NCBI GenBank assembly: GCA_002344785.1
Contig: DDUL01000006.1
Location: 3,087-67,086 of the forward strand
Direction of reading: 5' to 3'
Origin: Bdellovibrionaceae bacterium UBA2339
GTDB taxonomy: Bacteria; Bdellovibrionota; Bdellovibrionia; Bdellovibrionales; JAMPXM01
DNA: 64,000 bases
Under the pieces are notes generated by a model that worked only from the letters and a program-made list of their open reading frames with translations, was not told the origin of the DNA and did no database searches. Within the stretch, counting starts at the first letter, position 1; each line of letters starts with the position of its first letter. Position numbers and translations under genes: made by a program. Below, piece after piece: positions 26,636 through 34,261 of the stretch.

Positions 26636-27940
26636 TCACTGAGAAGCCGGAGCGCGCGCCGCCTCAGACTTCGCAGCCTTCTTTTGAGGCGAGGCTTGCC
26701 TTTGCGCCTTCGGTGCAGCGGGAGACTTCATCTGGATGGCCTCGACCGTCTCGCCTTGCGGACCAAACCAGACATCGACGACCTGCACGGACTTACCCTT
26801 GACGATCGCCGTACTTCGCTCGCGAAGTTCGGCGCGCGCGGCAACCGGAGTCACGATGTTCTTTTCATACTTCAATGAAATTTCCGTCAGCCCCTCGTCG
26901 GCCAAACTCTTAAGCTCTCCCGGATCTGAAACGCCGTTGGCGTTCGCGTCGCGCCAGAGCAGAAGCTTGCCGTAATTTTTGTCCTTCGAACTGATCTTTC
27001 TGTCTTTGTTGGAATCCAGCTTCGCCAGCGCATCAAAGCCATTGGCGATCTTTCGCGACTCGTCCTCACCAAACAGCTCGTCTTTCTCCGAAATTTTGCC
27101 ATCACCGTTTCGATCCATCGCCAAGATGGCCCAGTTTCCTGCCTCAGGCCAGTAGATGCTGCCTTTGGTGGGGCTCAAAGGAAAGCGGCTCACGGAAGTG
27201 AACTGCGGTCGCTCGTCGCCAAAGAAAACCATGATCGGCGAGAAGTATCCGCCACAGAAACCGGTTTGCCCGGGGAAGGCCGAGCGAATTTCAAGTGAAG
27301 AGTGATCCGAGCTCAAAGCCCAAGTGGTTGACGACGACAACGGGCCTGTGTTGGCCATGTAAGTGCCGCCACTCACTCCTTCTTGAAAGAACGAAATCGA
27401 GCGAACTGGATGCGCCTGCGCCTTGATGGTCACTTCACCTTTTTCGGAAAGCGATTCTGTCACGCGAATACCGTCAGGGATCACCATGCTGATCACATTT
27501 CCCGCACGCGTGGCCCGAAGACCTGAAGTGCTCAGACCCGTCGCCGTAATCGGCACGCTTTGCTCGGTGTTGTCAGCCGTTGGAACGACCAAATCACCTT
27601 TGAACTGAACTTCGACCGACGCATCTTTGTCGTCGTTGGTTTTCAGACCAATCGTCATCTTCACATTCGCATCGGGAGAAAGTGGATTCGCCACACTTCT
27701 CAAATTAGTGCCGAAGCAAGATGCATAGAAGCGCACCTGCAACGTCTTGGTCGCGTCATAGCTTCGCGCCAAGCTGCCATTCATGACGATGTCACTCATG
27801 TTCGCCGAAGGCGCCGGAAGCACATCACCGGCCCAAGATTTTTGACTGAAGTAGAATGAGGCCAAGAGCCCGGCGCTCATCAAGAAAAAGCGGAGCCAAA
27901 CCATGCCACGCGAATCGATCGCGACTTGCACTTTCGCCAT
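26636..27940 (-). CDS. exported EF-hand-type calcium-binding protein in prepilin cluster
   Basis: About 434 residues. The N-terminal hydrophobic segment WLRFFLMSAGLLASFYFSQ is followed by WAGD, a likely signal peptide. A beta-rich middle region of about 230 residues is not recognised. Calcium loops follow: DRNGDGKISEKDE, DSNKDRKISSKDK and DANANGVSDPGE, typical EF-hand/dockerin type. The tail is basic and Ala/Lys-rich. The start at ATG 27940 is taken because GGGGGAC precedes it; ATG 27904 is possible. It begins 28 bases after the PilW-like gene, so it is probably part of the same operon. Confidence 0.8.
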   Translation of the reverse strand: MAKVQVAIDSRGMVWLRFFLMSAGLLASFYFSQKSWAGDVLPAPSANMSDIVMNGSLARSYDATKTLQVRFYASCFGTNLRSVANPLSPDANVKMTIGLKTNDDKDASVEVQFKGDLVVPTADNTEQSVPITATGLSTSGLRATRAGNVISMVIPDGIRVTESLSEKGEVTIKAQAHPVRSISFFQEGVSGGTYMANTGPLSSSTTWALSSDHSSLEIRSAFPGQTGFCGGYFSPIMVFFGDERPQFTSVSRFPLSPTKGSIYWPEAGNWAILAMDRNGDGKISEKDELFGEDESRKIANGFDALAKLDSNKDRKISSKDKNYGKLLLWRDANANGVSDPGELKSLADEGLTEISLKYEKNIVTPVAARAELRERSTAIVKGKSVQVVDVWFGPQGETVEAIQMKSPAAPKAQRQASPQKKAAKSEAARAPASQ

Positions 27941-27968
27941 ATTGTCCCCCACGTCGCTTTCCACGAGC

Positions 27969-28940
27969 CTAAGGCCGTTTTCGGAAAGTGACTTCATAAG
28001 AAAGAATAGCAAGGTTCGTCGCTCGCCGACGAATTATCAGTTGCTCAATATCGACACCGACCACCATGGGCGATTGAAAAGCTGAATTAGTCCAAGTACT
28101 TCGCACCAATTCGTAAGTTCCTTTAACAGACGCGCGTTCGCGCAAAGTGTATCGAACTGGTACAACTTTCGTCGCCATCATCATCACCGAAGCACCGCCC
28201 ACAGGAGGCGCGAGTCGTAAAAACCGATCGGGATCCTGAGCCGAGACTTGATCAATCGGAAAACGATAATCAAACACCCCACCCAAATTATTGGCGAGCA
28301 AGGTGTTGCCATCGTGAATGCCCAACCAAGATGGCTGGCGAGGCGGAACTGTGGGGTCTTGGGTTTTGCCGGCGGGCTTCAACCACACAGGGGCAAATAA
28401 CAAAAAGGCGTCGCCCTTCACCCAATGCGACCCAAACAGATTTTTCATATAATCCAAGTACTGAAAGCCGCGAAACTCCAACTTCCCTGAAGTTCCAAGC
28501 GCCGTGGGCGGCTGACTTAAGTACATCGCGGCCGGATCGATCATCTTAAGTGGCGCATCTGTCGGCGAAGTCAGAAACGTGACTTCCTTAATCTTGCTGG
28601 TGGGAGAAATCGTCAAAGTTCTGGTTCGCAAATTCGTCGGAATGTTGGAGATCTCCGCATCCATATACAGATCAAAGAGATCTCGCCCCTCATCGTCCTT
28701 GATCGTCAGTGCCCCAAATGAAAGTGCAGCCTGACTCAAGTCGCGCCACAAAAACTGGTCGATCACCACACCCGTCATGCGATCTTCAAGCTTGGCCGTA
28801 ATGTTGCGAACCCGCTGTGTGTTGTCCAAAAACATATACATCAGAGCCACGACCACAATGAGGCCAATTCCAGTGGTCATCACCACTTCGGTGAGCGTGA
28901 CGCCTCGCCGTGACCTGATCGGCAATGCGAACTTCATCAT
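27969..28940 (-). CDS. prepilin-type protein, PilW-like
   Basis: A 323-residue protein with a type IV prepilin leader. The basic MMKFALPIRSRRG is followed by VTLTEVVMTTGIGLIVVVAL; cleavage after Gly13 leaves a hydrophobic helix with Glu5. The long C-terminal part is beta-rich, as in minor pilin PilW. It is expected to be processed by PilD and to sit in a pilus or pseudopilus tip. The ATG overlaps the stop of the preceding gene (ATGA), so translation is coupled. Confidence 0.85.
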   Translation of the reverse strand: MMKFALPIRSRRGVTLTEVVMTTGIGLIVVVALMYMFLDNTQRVRNITAKLEDRMTGVVIDQFLWRDLSQAALSFGALTIKDDEGRDLFDLYMDAEISNIPTNLRTRTLTISPTSKIKEVTFLTSPTDAPLKMIDPAAMYLSQPPTALGTSGKLEFRGFQYLDYMKNLFGSHWVKGDAFLLFAPVWLKPAGKTQDPTVPPRQPSWLGIHDGNTLLANNLGGVFDYRFPIDQVSAQDPDRFLRLAPPVGGASVMMMATKVVPVRYTLRERASVKGTYELVRSTWTNSAFQSPMVVGVDIEQLIIRRRATNLAILSYEVTFRKRP

Positions 28941-29383
28941 GAACCACCACCGATGATGTAAGTGTAGTCGCGAGCCTCTTCACCGATTGACGGATGCTTG
29001 ATGCGAACTCGTAGCCGGTAAGCACCCGGCACGAGCGCGTGGGGCTGCAACACAAAGCCGAGTCGACCCGCGCAATCCGGACACTGATCGACAGGCAATA
29101 CGCGATCATCATCCCAGGCCCAAGGCAGCTTTGCCGGGTCCAAGAGATTTGAAACATGCGTTTCCGATGTGTCGAAGTTCACCTGATACGAAGGCGCGTT
29201 CTTGATGATCGTTTGCAGCACGGACTGTAGGGCCTTTTCTCGACCCCGCGTCGCATTCACTTTTGAAGCTGCACTCAGCGTGGTCTGCGCCGAGGAGATC
29301 ATCACGAAAATGGCGATACCCGAAATCGCCAAGGCCATAAGAAGTTCAACCAAACTCAATCCTCTCCGCGAGCGCCAGTTCAT
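28937..29383 (-). CDS. prepilin-type protein, PilV/GspI-like
   Basis: 148 residues with the leader MNWRSRRG followed by LSLVELLMALAISGIAIFVM, a textbook prepilin cleavage site and N-terminal helix with Glu5. The C-terminal part contains a CPDC-type pair (QCPDCAGR). The start is ATG 29383 because the prepilin leader begins there and it overlaps the stop of the large upstream gene (ATGA). It is probably a minor pilin partner of the next gene. Confidence 0.85.
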   Translation of the reverse strand: MNWRSRRGLSLVELLMALAISGIAIFVMISSAQTTLSAASKVNATRGREKALQSVLQTIIKNAPSYQVNFDTSETHVSNLLDPAKLPWAWDDDRVLPVDQCPDCAGRLGFVLQPHALVPGAYRLRVRIKHPSIGEEARDYTYIIGGGS

Positions 29384-32082
29384 AGCACCACCTCGCTGGA
29401 GAGAAACTTGATCTTGAGCCGCTGCGGTCGGCTCTTGCACGACGTGGCCGAAGCTCCTGGCAACAATCCACAGTCCGGATCGACGGTCGACCATTGCATA
29501 GGATTGGACTTGTCGCGCAGAGAGATCGGCAAACAACGGTACTGATCCGCCAATCGACTGAGATTGGGATAGGGATGCCAGAGCGGATTGTTGATATCAA
29601 TGCCCGGGCAAGCGCTCGTGGTGCCATACAAAATTCCGAGTCGGCGCAACTCATCGATCGCCGACTGATTGTGAATGGAGCTCATCGTGATCCCGTGCCG
29701 CAGAGCCGAGTCATCAATGACCGAATTGAGCGCAATAATGGTCCCGATGATTCGAAGCGGCCGATCCCGAGGCTCGATGGTCAGCAAGTCGCAAGTGAAA
29801 AAGCCCGCGACGACCTCGGCCGAGGCTTTGATTCGACACTCCGTCACCGTGGAGTAAATCAAGAAGTCGCGCTTCGCCACCGGCGTCGCACTGGAATTGG
29901 CCGCATCCAATTCGAGGATGCCGTCGATGGGTCGATATCGCCACGAGTGCCGACTGGCCGCCGCAAAGGAAACATCCCAGGCCACTGGCGAGAACGAGCT
30001 CACCGGCGAACTTGGCGCGCAGGCTTCGTTCAAGGCCGCGTAGTCTTCGATGACATCCAAAGTTTCCGGAGGCACAGGAAGTTTGCCATCGGTGCGGGCA
30101 AAGCTTGTGGGCACGCCGTACTCTTTTTCGATAGTTCCAAAATCATAGGCGGAGTTACTGTCTTTATAATTGAGCGTGAGTGCGTTGTTGTAGCGAGATT
30201 TCGCCGGCTCTTTGTTCAAGTCGCGATTCTGATGGCCCTTGCTGAACCCCACATCCAAGCCCCAGACTCGAGCGCGAAATCCCGTCAGCATGTTGAACTG
30301 ATTCTCAACGCTCACCCTAACATCCACTTGATGCGGCTGATCCTTCATATTGAAGACGACTTTAAAGACTTCAATGCGGATGCGCGGCGGATCCTTCTCG
30401 GCGGCAATCGCGCGATCGCGAAGCACCTTGAGATCATTGATCTCTTTGTTGATCGCGTTGATCTGCTTTTCCAAGGCCTCAGCCTTTTTGGGATCCTTTT
30501 CGTCTTCGAGTTTGTCTTTGAGTTTGTCTCGATCCTCTTCAAGGTCATCAATGCGCTTGATGTAAATGTCTTTGTCCAAAAACTTCGGCGTCAGCACCAC
30601 CGAGCCGCCGCGCCCTAAGTCCACGCGGACTCGCGCATTCTCGGCTTTGCTGGGATCCTTGGCGTATTGCTTCACGTAATTTTCATTGAAGCTTTCGATC
30701 TCGACGGTGGTCACGTAGTCCCCGCCTTTGACGATCGTCGGCTCCTGAACATGCGCGGAGTTCCCTCCGCTCTTATGATTGTGATCCACTTTGTGAGGCG
30801 TGGTCTGCTCACTGAAGAAATTCAATTCGGTCCAACTGAGTCGGAAAGTTTCCTGCGACATGTTCGAGGACATCGACTTCCACACCAGCGAAGAGTTGTC
30901 CGTCGCCGACAAATTGCTCAGCACTTGGTTTCGCCGAATGCACATTTGCAGAAGCGACGGATCCGGATTGTAGGCCGGGATGTCGCCGATCAAGGCCTGC
31001 AGACCGCGATCGAACTCACCATCTCGCTCCACGCCCGCCAACAAACCCGAATAGCCGCGAATCGAGGCGAAGTAGTCGTCTCCGGCGCCGCCAGCGGTTT
31101 GCGTGGCAAATGGCTGATCACCTCGGCGCAAGATGCCATTTCCAAGCACGAGTTTTTCGACAAACGTCGCCGTCGGCGTGCGAAGTTCCTTCTCGATCGG
31201 AATATGCACGTCACGATTCACATACACGGGACTTTCAAAGCGAATGCCCCGCACTTGCGAGCGCTCATAGCCGACAACGGGAAACACATGATTGCCCGGC
31301 TTCAAATCCAAGGGCACGGGGCGATCCAAGTACAAATCGCGAGGCAAAATGAGCGTAAACGCCGATAGCTCTCGTGGCATGACCGCAAACTGCGTGACCA
31401 AAGTGACCTTTCGTTCTTCGGTACTTTCCGCATCGGCGATGGTGCCTGTGACCGTCAGCCGCACATAGCCCTCGCGCCCGCGAATCGGAAGGCGCAAATC
31501 CGACGTGCGCTGCACTTTGATTTCGAGTTTTGAAAGCTTACCGGCACCTGACTGTTGCAGCGCCGAGGCCAAAGGATGTGAAACAGGAAGCGCTGAAGGC
31601 GTCAGTACCGTTGAGAATTCATCCAGCGTCACCGGGCTTCCCAATTTCAAATCGGGATTGGCGACCTTCAATTCATTGATGTAGGCCACCTGCGGTGGCG
31701 TCAGCAAAAGTCTTTCCGTGCTGCGAGGATGATCGAGCAAGCAAATCTCATCGCGCACCCAATTGTCCGTAAAGCACCAGCGCCGCTTCATACCGGCCGC
31801 GGTGTAATTCGCGACACTTTCCAAAACCGCTCGCGACAAAATCAAGTCGCTTCCGCGCTCGGCCGTATTCTTCAACGACGTCATGGTCTGCAACATCATA
31901 TTGCCCGCGAAGATCGCGACGCCGGCGATCACCACAACTATCGGCAACACATTGGCACGTTTGGATTTCAAACTCGCACGCGCCGCCTCGGTCATCGATC
32001 GCACGAATCCGAGGAGGACCGCTGAGCGCAAACGGCGCGCTTCAGCTCGCTGCTTGACGCGTTGATAAACTGCTGAGTTCAA
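29380..32082 (-). CDS. large exported/membrane-anchored protein of minor-pilin cluster
   Basis: About 900 residues. A short basic N-terminus leads into one hydrophobic segment (VLPIVVVIAGVAIFAGNMM), as in PilX- or Tad-like proteins, but no prepilin Gly/Glu5 motif is clear. A central coiled coil (about 510-575) has EDRDKLKDKLEDEKDPKK. The rest is beta-rich with several Cys. No family is recognised. Start choices are TTG 32082 with GGGAG five bases upstream, or ATG 31995 without one. It is the first gene of a coupled three-gene run, suggesting a PilX/PilY1-like role in the same complex. Confidence 0.7.
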   Translation of the reverse strand: MNSAVYQRVKQRAEARRLRSAVLLGFVRSMTEAARASLKSKRANVLPIVVVIAGVAIFAGNMMLQTMTSLKNTAERGSDLILSRAVLESVANYTAAGMKRRWCFTDNWVRDEICLLDHPRSTERLLLTPPQVAYINELKVANPDLKLGSPVTLDEFSTVLTPSALPVSHPLASALQQSGAGKLSKLEIKVQRTSDLRLPIRGREGYVRLTVTGTIADAESTEERKVTLVTQFAVMPRELSAFTLILPRDLYLDRPVPLDLKPGNHVFPVVGYERSQVRGIRFESPVYVNRDVHIPIEKELRTPTATFVEKLVLGNGILRRGDQPFATQTAGGAGDDYFASIRGYSGLLAGVERDGEFDRGLQALIGDIPAYNPDPSLLQMCIRRNQVLSNLSATDNSSLVWKSMSSNMSQETFRLSWTELNFFSEQTTPHKVDHNHKSGGNSAHVQEPTIVKGGDYVTTVEIESFNENYVKQYAKDPSKAENARVRVDLGRGGSVVLTPKFLDKDIYIKRIDDLEEDRDKLKDKLEDEKDPKKAEALEKQINAINKEINDLKVLRDRAIAAEKDPPRIRIEVFKVVFNMKDQPHQVDVRVSVENQFNMLTGFRARVWGLDVGFSKGHQNRDLNKEPAKSRYNNALTLNYKDSNSAYDFGTIEKEYGVPTSFARTDGKLPVPPETLDVIEDYAALNEACAPSSPVSSFSPVAWDVSFAAASRHSWRYRPIDGILELDAANSSATPVAKRDFLIYSTVTECRIKASAEVVAGFFTCDLLTIEPRDRPLRIIGTIIALNSVIDDSALRHGITMSSIHNQSAIDELRRLGILYGTTSACPGIDINNPLWHPYPNLSRLADQYRCLPISLRDKSNPMQWSTVDPDCGLLPGASATSCKSRPQRLKIKFLSSEVVL

Positions 32083-32346
32083 AGCTGCTCCCCAAATGCA
32101 AATACATGCATTCGGACCCGCCGCCAAACGAGTCCACGTTCGACCTGTCCCTCTATCCTATGCATCTCTTTGCAGGAGGAAAACCCTACGACTCAAAATA
32201 AGACTCGACCTTCGTCGCAAGAGCCATAGAGCACTCGGCGGCCCGGCCTCGGGGCCTGATGTTTGTCTCTTTCATCGCCGTGAACGCAATTCGCCGCGAT
32301 TTACCTTGGCGGCTTGAAACTTTGCCCGCTAGCTTTGAATCTCAAA

Positions 32347-33654
32347 ATGAAACAAGCCACAATTTCTCCATATTCCAAGACCTCTCACTTGGCGCGAATC
32401 GCAAGTCACGCGGCCACAGTCTTCGTGCTCTCCGCCGCAAGCTCCGCCCCAAGTTCATCAGCAAGCGGCGCGGAAGTCGCGCCGGAGTTTCAAAGCTTCC
32501 CCACTTGGCGCGCGATGCAACTTGCGGATCCGCGACTCATCGACTCCGAATACCAAAGCGACATTGAAGCCTACGCCGAGTCGCCACTTCGCCGCTCATT
32601 CCTGAACAACAAAAATTTCTTTTCCGTCTCTGCGGGCAGCCTCTCCGCGACACAGTTCGACTCACGCCTCCAAGCCCAACTCAAGACGCAGCTTTCTGAT
32701 CGCTACGAGTTTCGCTTTCACCGCGTCGAACATGAAAATTACGAAGAGGCACTTCGCGCAAGCCTCATCGAATTGGCCTATCGACTGGATCAAGAGTGGT
32801 GGCTCTCCGCCTATGGCAGCTTGGAGCGATTCAAGAAAGAAGACGATCTCGGCGTCGCCTTGATTTGGCGACAGCAAGACGCCTTCACGAGCGGCGCAAG
32901 CAACGATTCATCATCTCCCCACGAAACCTTGGCGCAGGAATTCCGACTCTTCGCCACGCAAGTGGACTTCACACGCTCGGAACGCAGCGACTCCGGCGAC
33001 ACCTTCGCGCAAGGCAAAGCGCCTTGGTCATTCGGCTACGTGTACCGCACGCCCAACTTGGAAAATTATCTTCGCCGCGAAAGCAAAACCGAGTGGATCT
33101 CACCTGCCGACGACCGGCGCATGACCCACGAAAAGACCGCCTTCGGTCACACTCAGCGCGATTCCAACCGAAAGCACGCTGTGCGACTCTTCGCCGATCG
33201 CCTCACGCAAAGTCTCACCACAATTTCCAGCGCCACAACTCGAAGCCTTCGTCGCGATCGCCTCGAGGCTGAATACCGTCGTCGATATTCGCTCGAGGCC
33301 ACAGGCTCACAAATCGAAGTTGGCCTCAGTTGGGTGCGCCGAGAATGGCAAAATGAGCTTGATGCACGCATGATTCACACACAAACATCGCCGCTGATCT
33401 CTTGGCTAGAAAACGGCGACTCTCCCGGCTGGGAAATCGCTTACGGCGGCACTTGGTTTCGCGCTTCGGAAGATCTGAGCTTGGGCGCCGCCAATTTGAA
33501 GTCAGCAGCTTGGGAGTCTCGATTGAATCTTCGTCGCCTCATCGCATTTGATACCCGAGGCCGCCTGGAACTTGCGCTCACATTCGATCTCGATGGCGGC
33601 GGCGAGTTCGGAACCTTCGAAGGTGGCCACGGACAGTTTGTCGTGGAGTTTTGA
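32347..33654 (+). CDS. exported protein, possible outer-membrane beta-barrel
   Basis: About 435 residues from ATG 32347 with a signal-like N-terminus (ARIASHAATVFVLSAASSAPSSSASGA). The mature protein has many alternating, Arg/Tyr/Trp-rich strands (for example YEFRFHRVEHENYEEAL, WWLSAYGSLERF) and ends in Phe (QFVVEF), typical of outer-membrane barrels. No specific family is recognised. The stop codon falls in the first unit of a 15-bp tandem repeat. Confidence 0.7.
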   Translation: MKQATISPYSKTSHLARIASHAATVFVLSAASSAPSSSASGAEVAPEFQSFPTWRAMQLADPRLIDSEYQSDIEAYAESPLRRSFLNNKNFFSVSAGSLSATQFDSRLQAQLKTQLSDRYEFRFHRVEHENYEEALRASLIELAYRLDQEWWLSAYGSLERFKKEDDLGVALIWRQQDAFTSGASNDSSSPHETLAQEFRLFATQVDFTRSERSDSGDTFAQGKAPWSFGYVYRTPNLENYLRRESKTEWISPADDRRMTHEKTAFGHTQRDSNRKHAVRLFADRLTQSLTTISSATTRSLRRDRLEAEYRRRYSLEATGSQIEVGLSWVRREWQNELDARMIHTQTSPLISWLENGDSPGWEIAYGGTWFRASEDLSLGAANLKSAAWESRLNLRRLIAFDTRGRLELALTFDLDGGGEFGTFEGGHGQFVVEF

Positions 33655-33738
33655 ACTGTGGTGTTTTGAACTGCGGTGTTTTGATCTGTGAGGTTTTGAT
33701 TTTGGGTGCTTGGAAATGCGGAGGATTGATCTGTGGAG
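33649..33738 (+). repeat. 15-bp minisatellite, six units, starting at the stop codon of the preceding gene
   Basis: Six back-to-back units of 15 bases based on TTTTGAACTGTGGTG, drifting to GATTGATCTGTGGAG. The first unit contains the TGA stop of the barrel-like gene. On the opposite strand the repeat is open and reads as pentapeptides such as TVQNS and TDQNT. Confidence 0.85.
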
Positions 33739-33794
33739 GACTGATCGACAAAGATCCGCAGGCCTACGCGCACTCTTGGTTTGGTTTTGGGCAT

Positions 33795-33977
33795 CATCCG
33801 CGCTGGCGCGGGTCACGGCGCGTTGTTTGAAGTTCGCCGTTGAGAGTTGGTGACGCGCAGAACTCGGACCTCATCCGCGCTGGCGCGGGTCACAGTGCGT
33901 TGTTTGAAGTTCGCCGTTGAGAGTTGGTGACGCGCAGAACTCGGACCTCATCCGCGCTGGCGCGGGTCACAGTGCGT
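33795..33977. repeat. 77-bp tandem repeat, two full copies and a third partial
   Basis: Copies begin with CATCCGCGCTGGCGCGGGTCA at 33795, 33872 and 33949, exactly 77 bases apart. Copies 1 and 2 differ at about two positions. The third stops after 29 bases. No protein is supported across it. It is part of a non-coding patch between the barrel-like gene and tRNA-Cys. Confidence 0.9.
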
Positions 33978-34022
33978 CGTGTTTCACCCACCGACTTCCG
34001 ACAAATGATTACACCGATATTT

Positions 34023-34131
34023 TGGCGCCTGCTCGCGACTGCACAATCAAAGAGGGCGCAGAGGCAGGTTCCGTCCAACCTGCCGCCACTTCAGTGGCGC
34101 CTGCTCGCGACTGCTCGCAGAGGCAGGTTGG
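34023..34131. repeat. paired direct repeats and a 10-bp inverted repeat next to tRNA-Cys
   Basis: TGGCGCCTGCTCGCGACTGC occurs at 34023-34042 and 34095-34114; GCAGAGGCAGGTT follows each at 34058-34070 and 34117-34129. CCAACCTGCC (34075-34084) is a perfect inverted repeat of GGCAGGTTGG (34122-34131), whose end is the tRNA CCA. On the leftward transcript this forms a long hairpin right after the tRNA. Confidence 0.8.
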
Positions 34132-34202
34132 AGGTGGTAGAGGGATTCGCACCCCCGTACGCGGATTTGCAGTCCGCTGCCTAACTCCTCGGCCATACCA
34201 CC
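34129..34202 (-). tRNA. tRNA-Cys (anticodon GCA) with atypical T-loop
   Basis: 74 bases with encoded CCA and U73, the Cys discriminator. The acceptor is GGTGGTA/TACCACC, the D stem GCC/GGC, the anticodon stem GCGGA/TCCGC with loop CTGCAAA, the variable loop GTAC, and the T stem GGGGG/CCCTC. The T-loop reads TGCGAAT, with G where nearly all tRNAs have U55 (pseudouridine). It lies 59 bases after the ComM-like gene on the same strand. Confidence 0.92.
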
Positions 34203-34261
34203 GTTAGACTTGGTCTCGATCAGCTCCGGGCAAAACAACAAAGAGCTGGGACCTTGAGTCC

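Noticed and set aside
33441..33797. 118-codon minus-strand frame with pentapeptide repeats
   Set aside because: It exists only because the 15-bp repeat is open on both strands; no start signal, and it is mostly antisense to the barrel-like gene.
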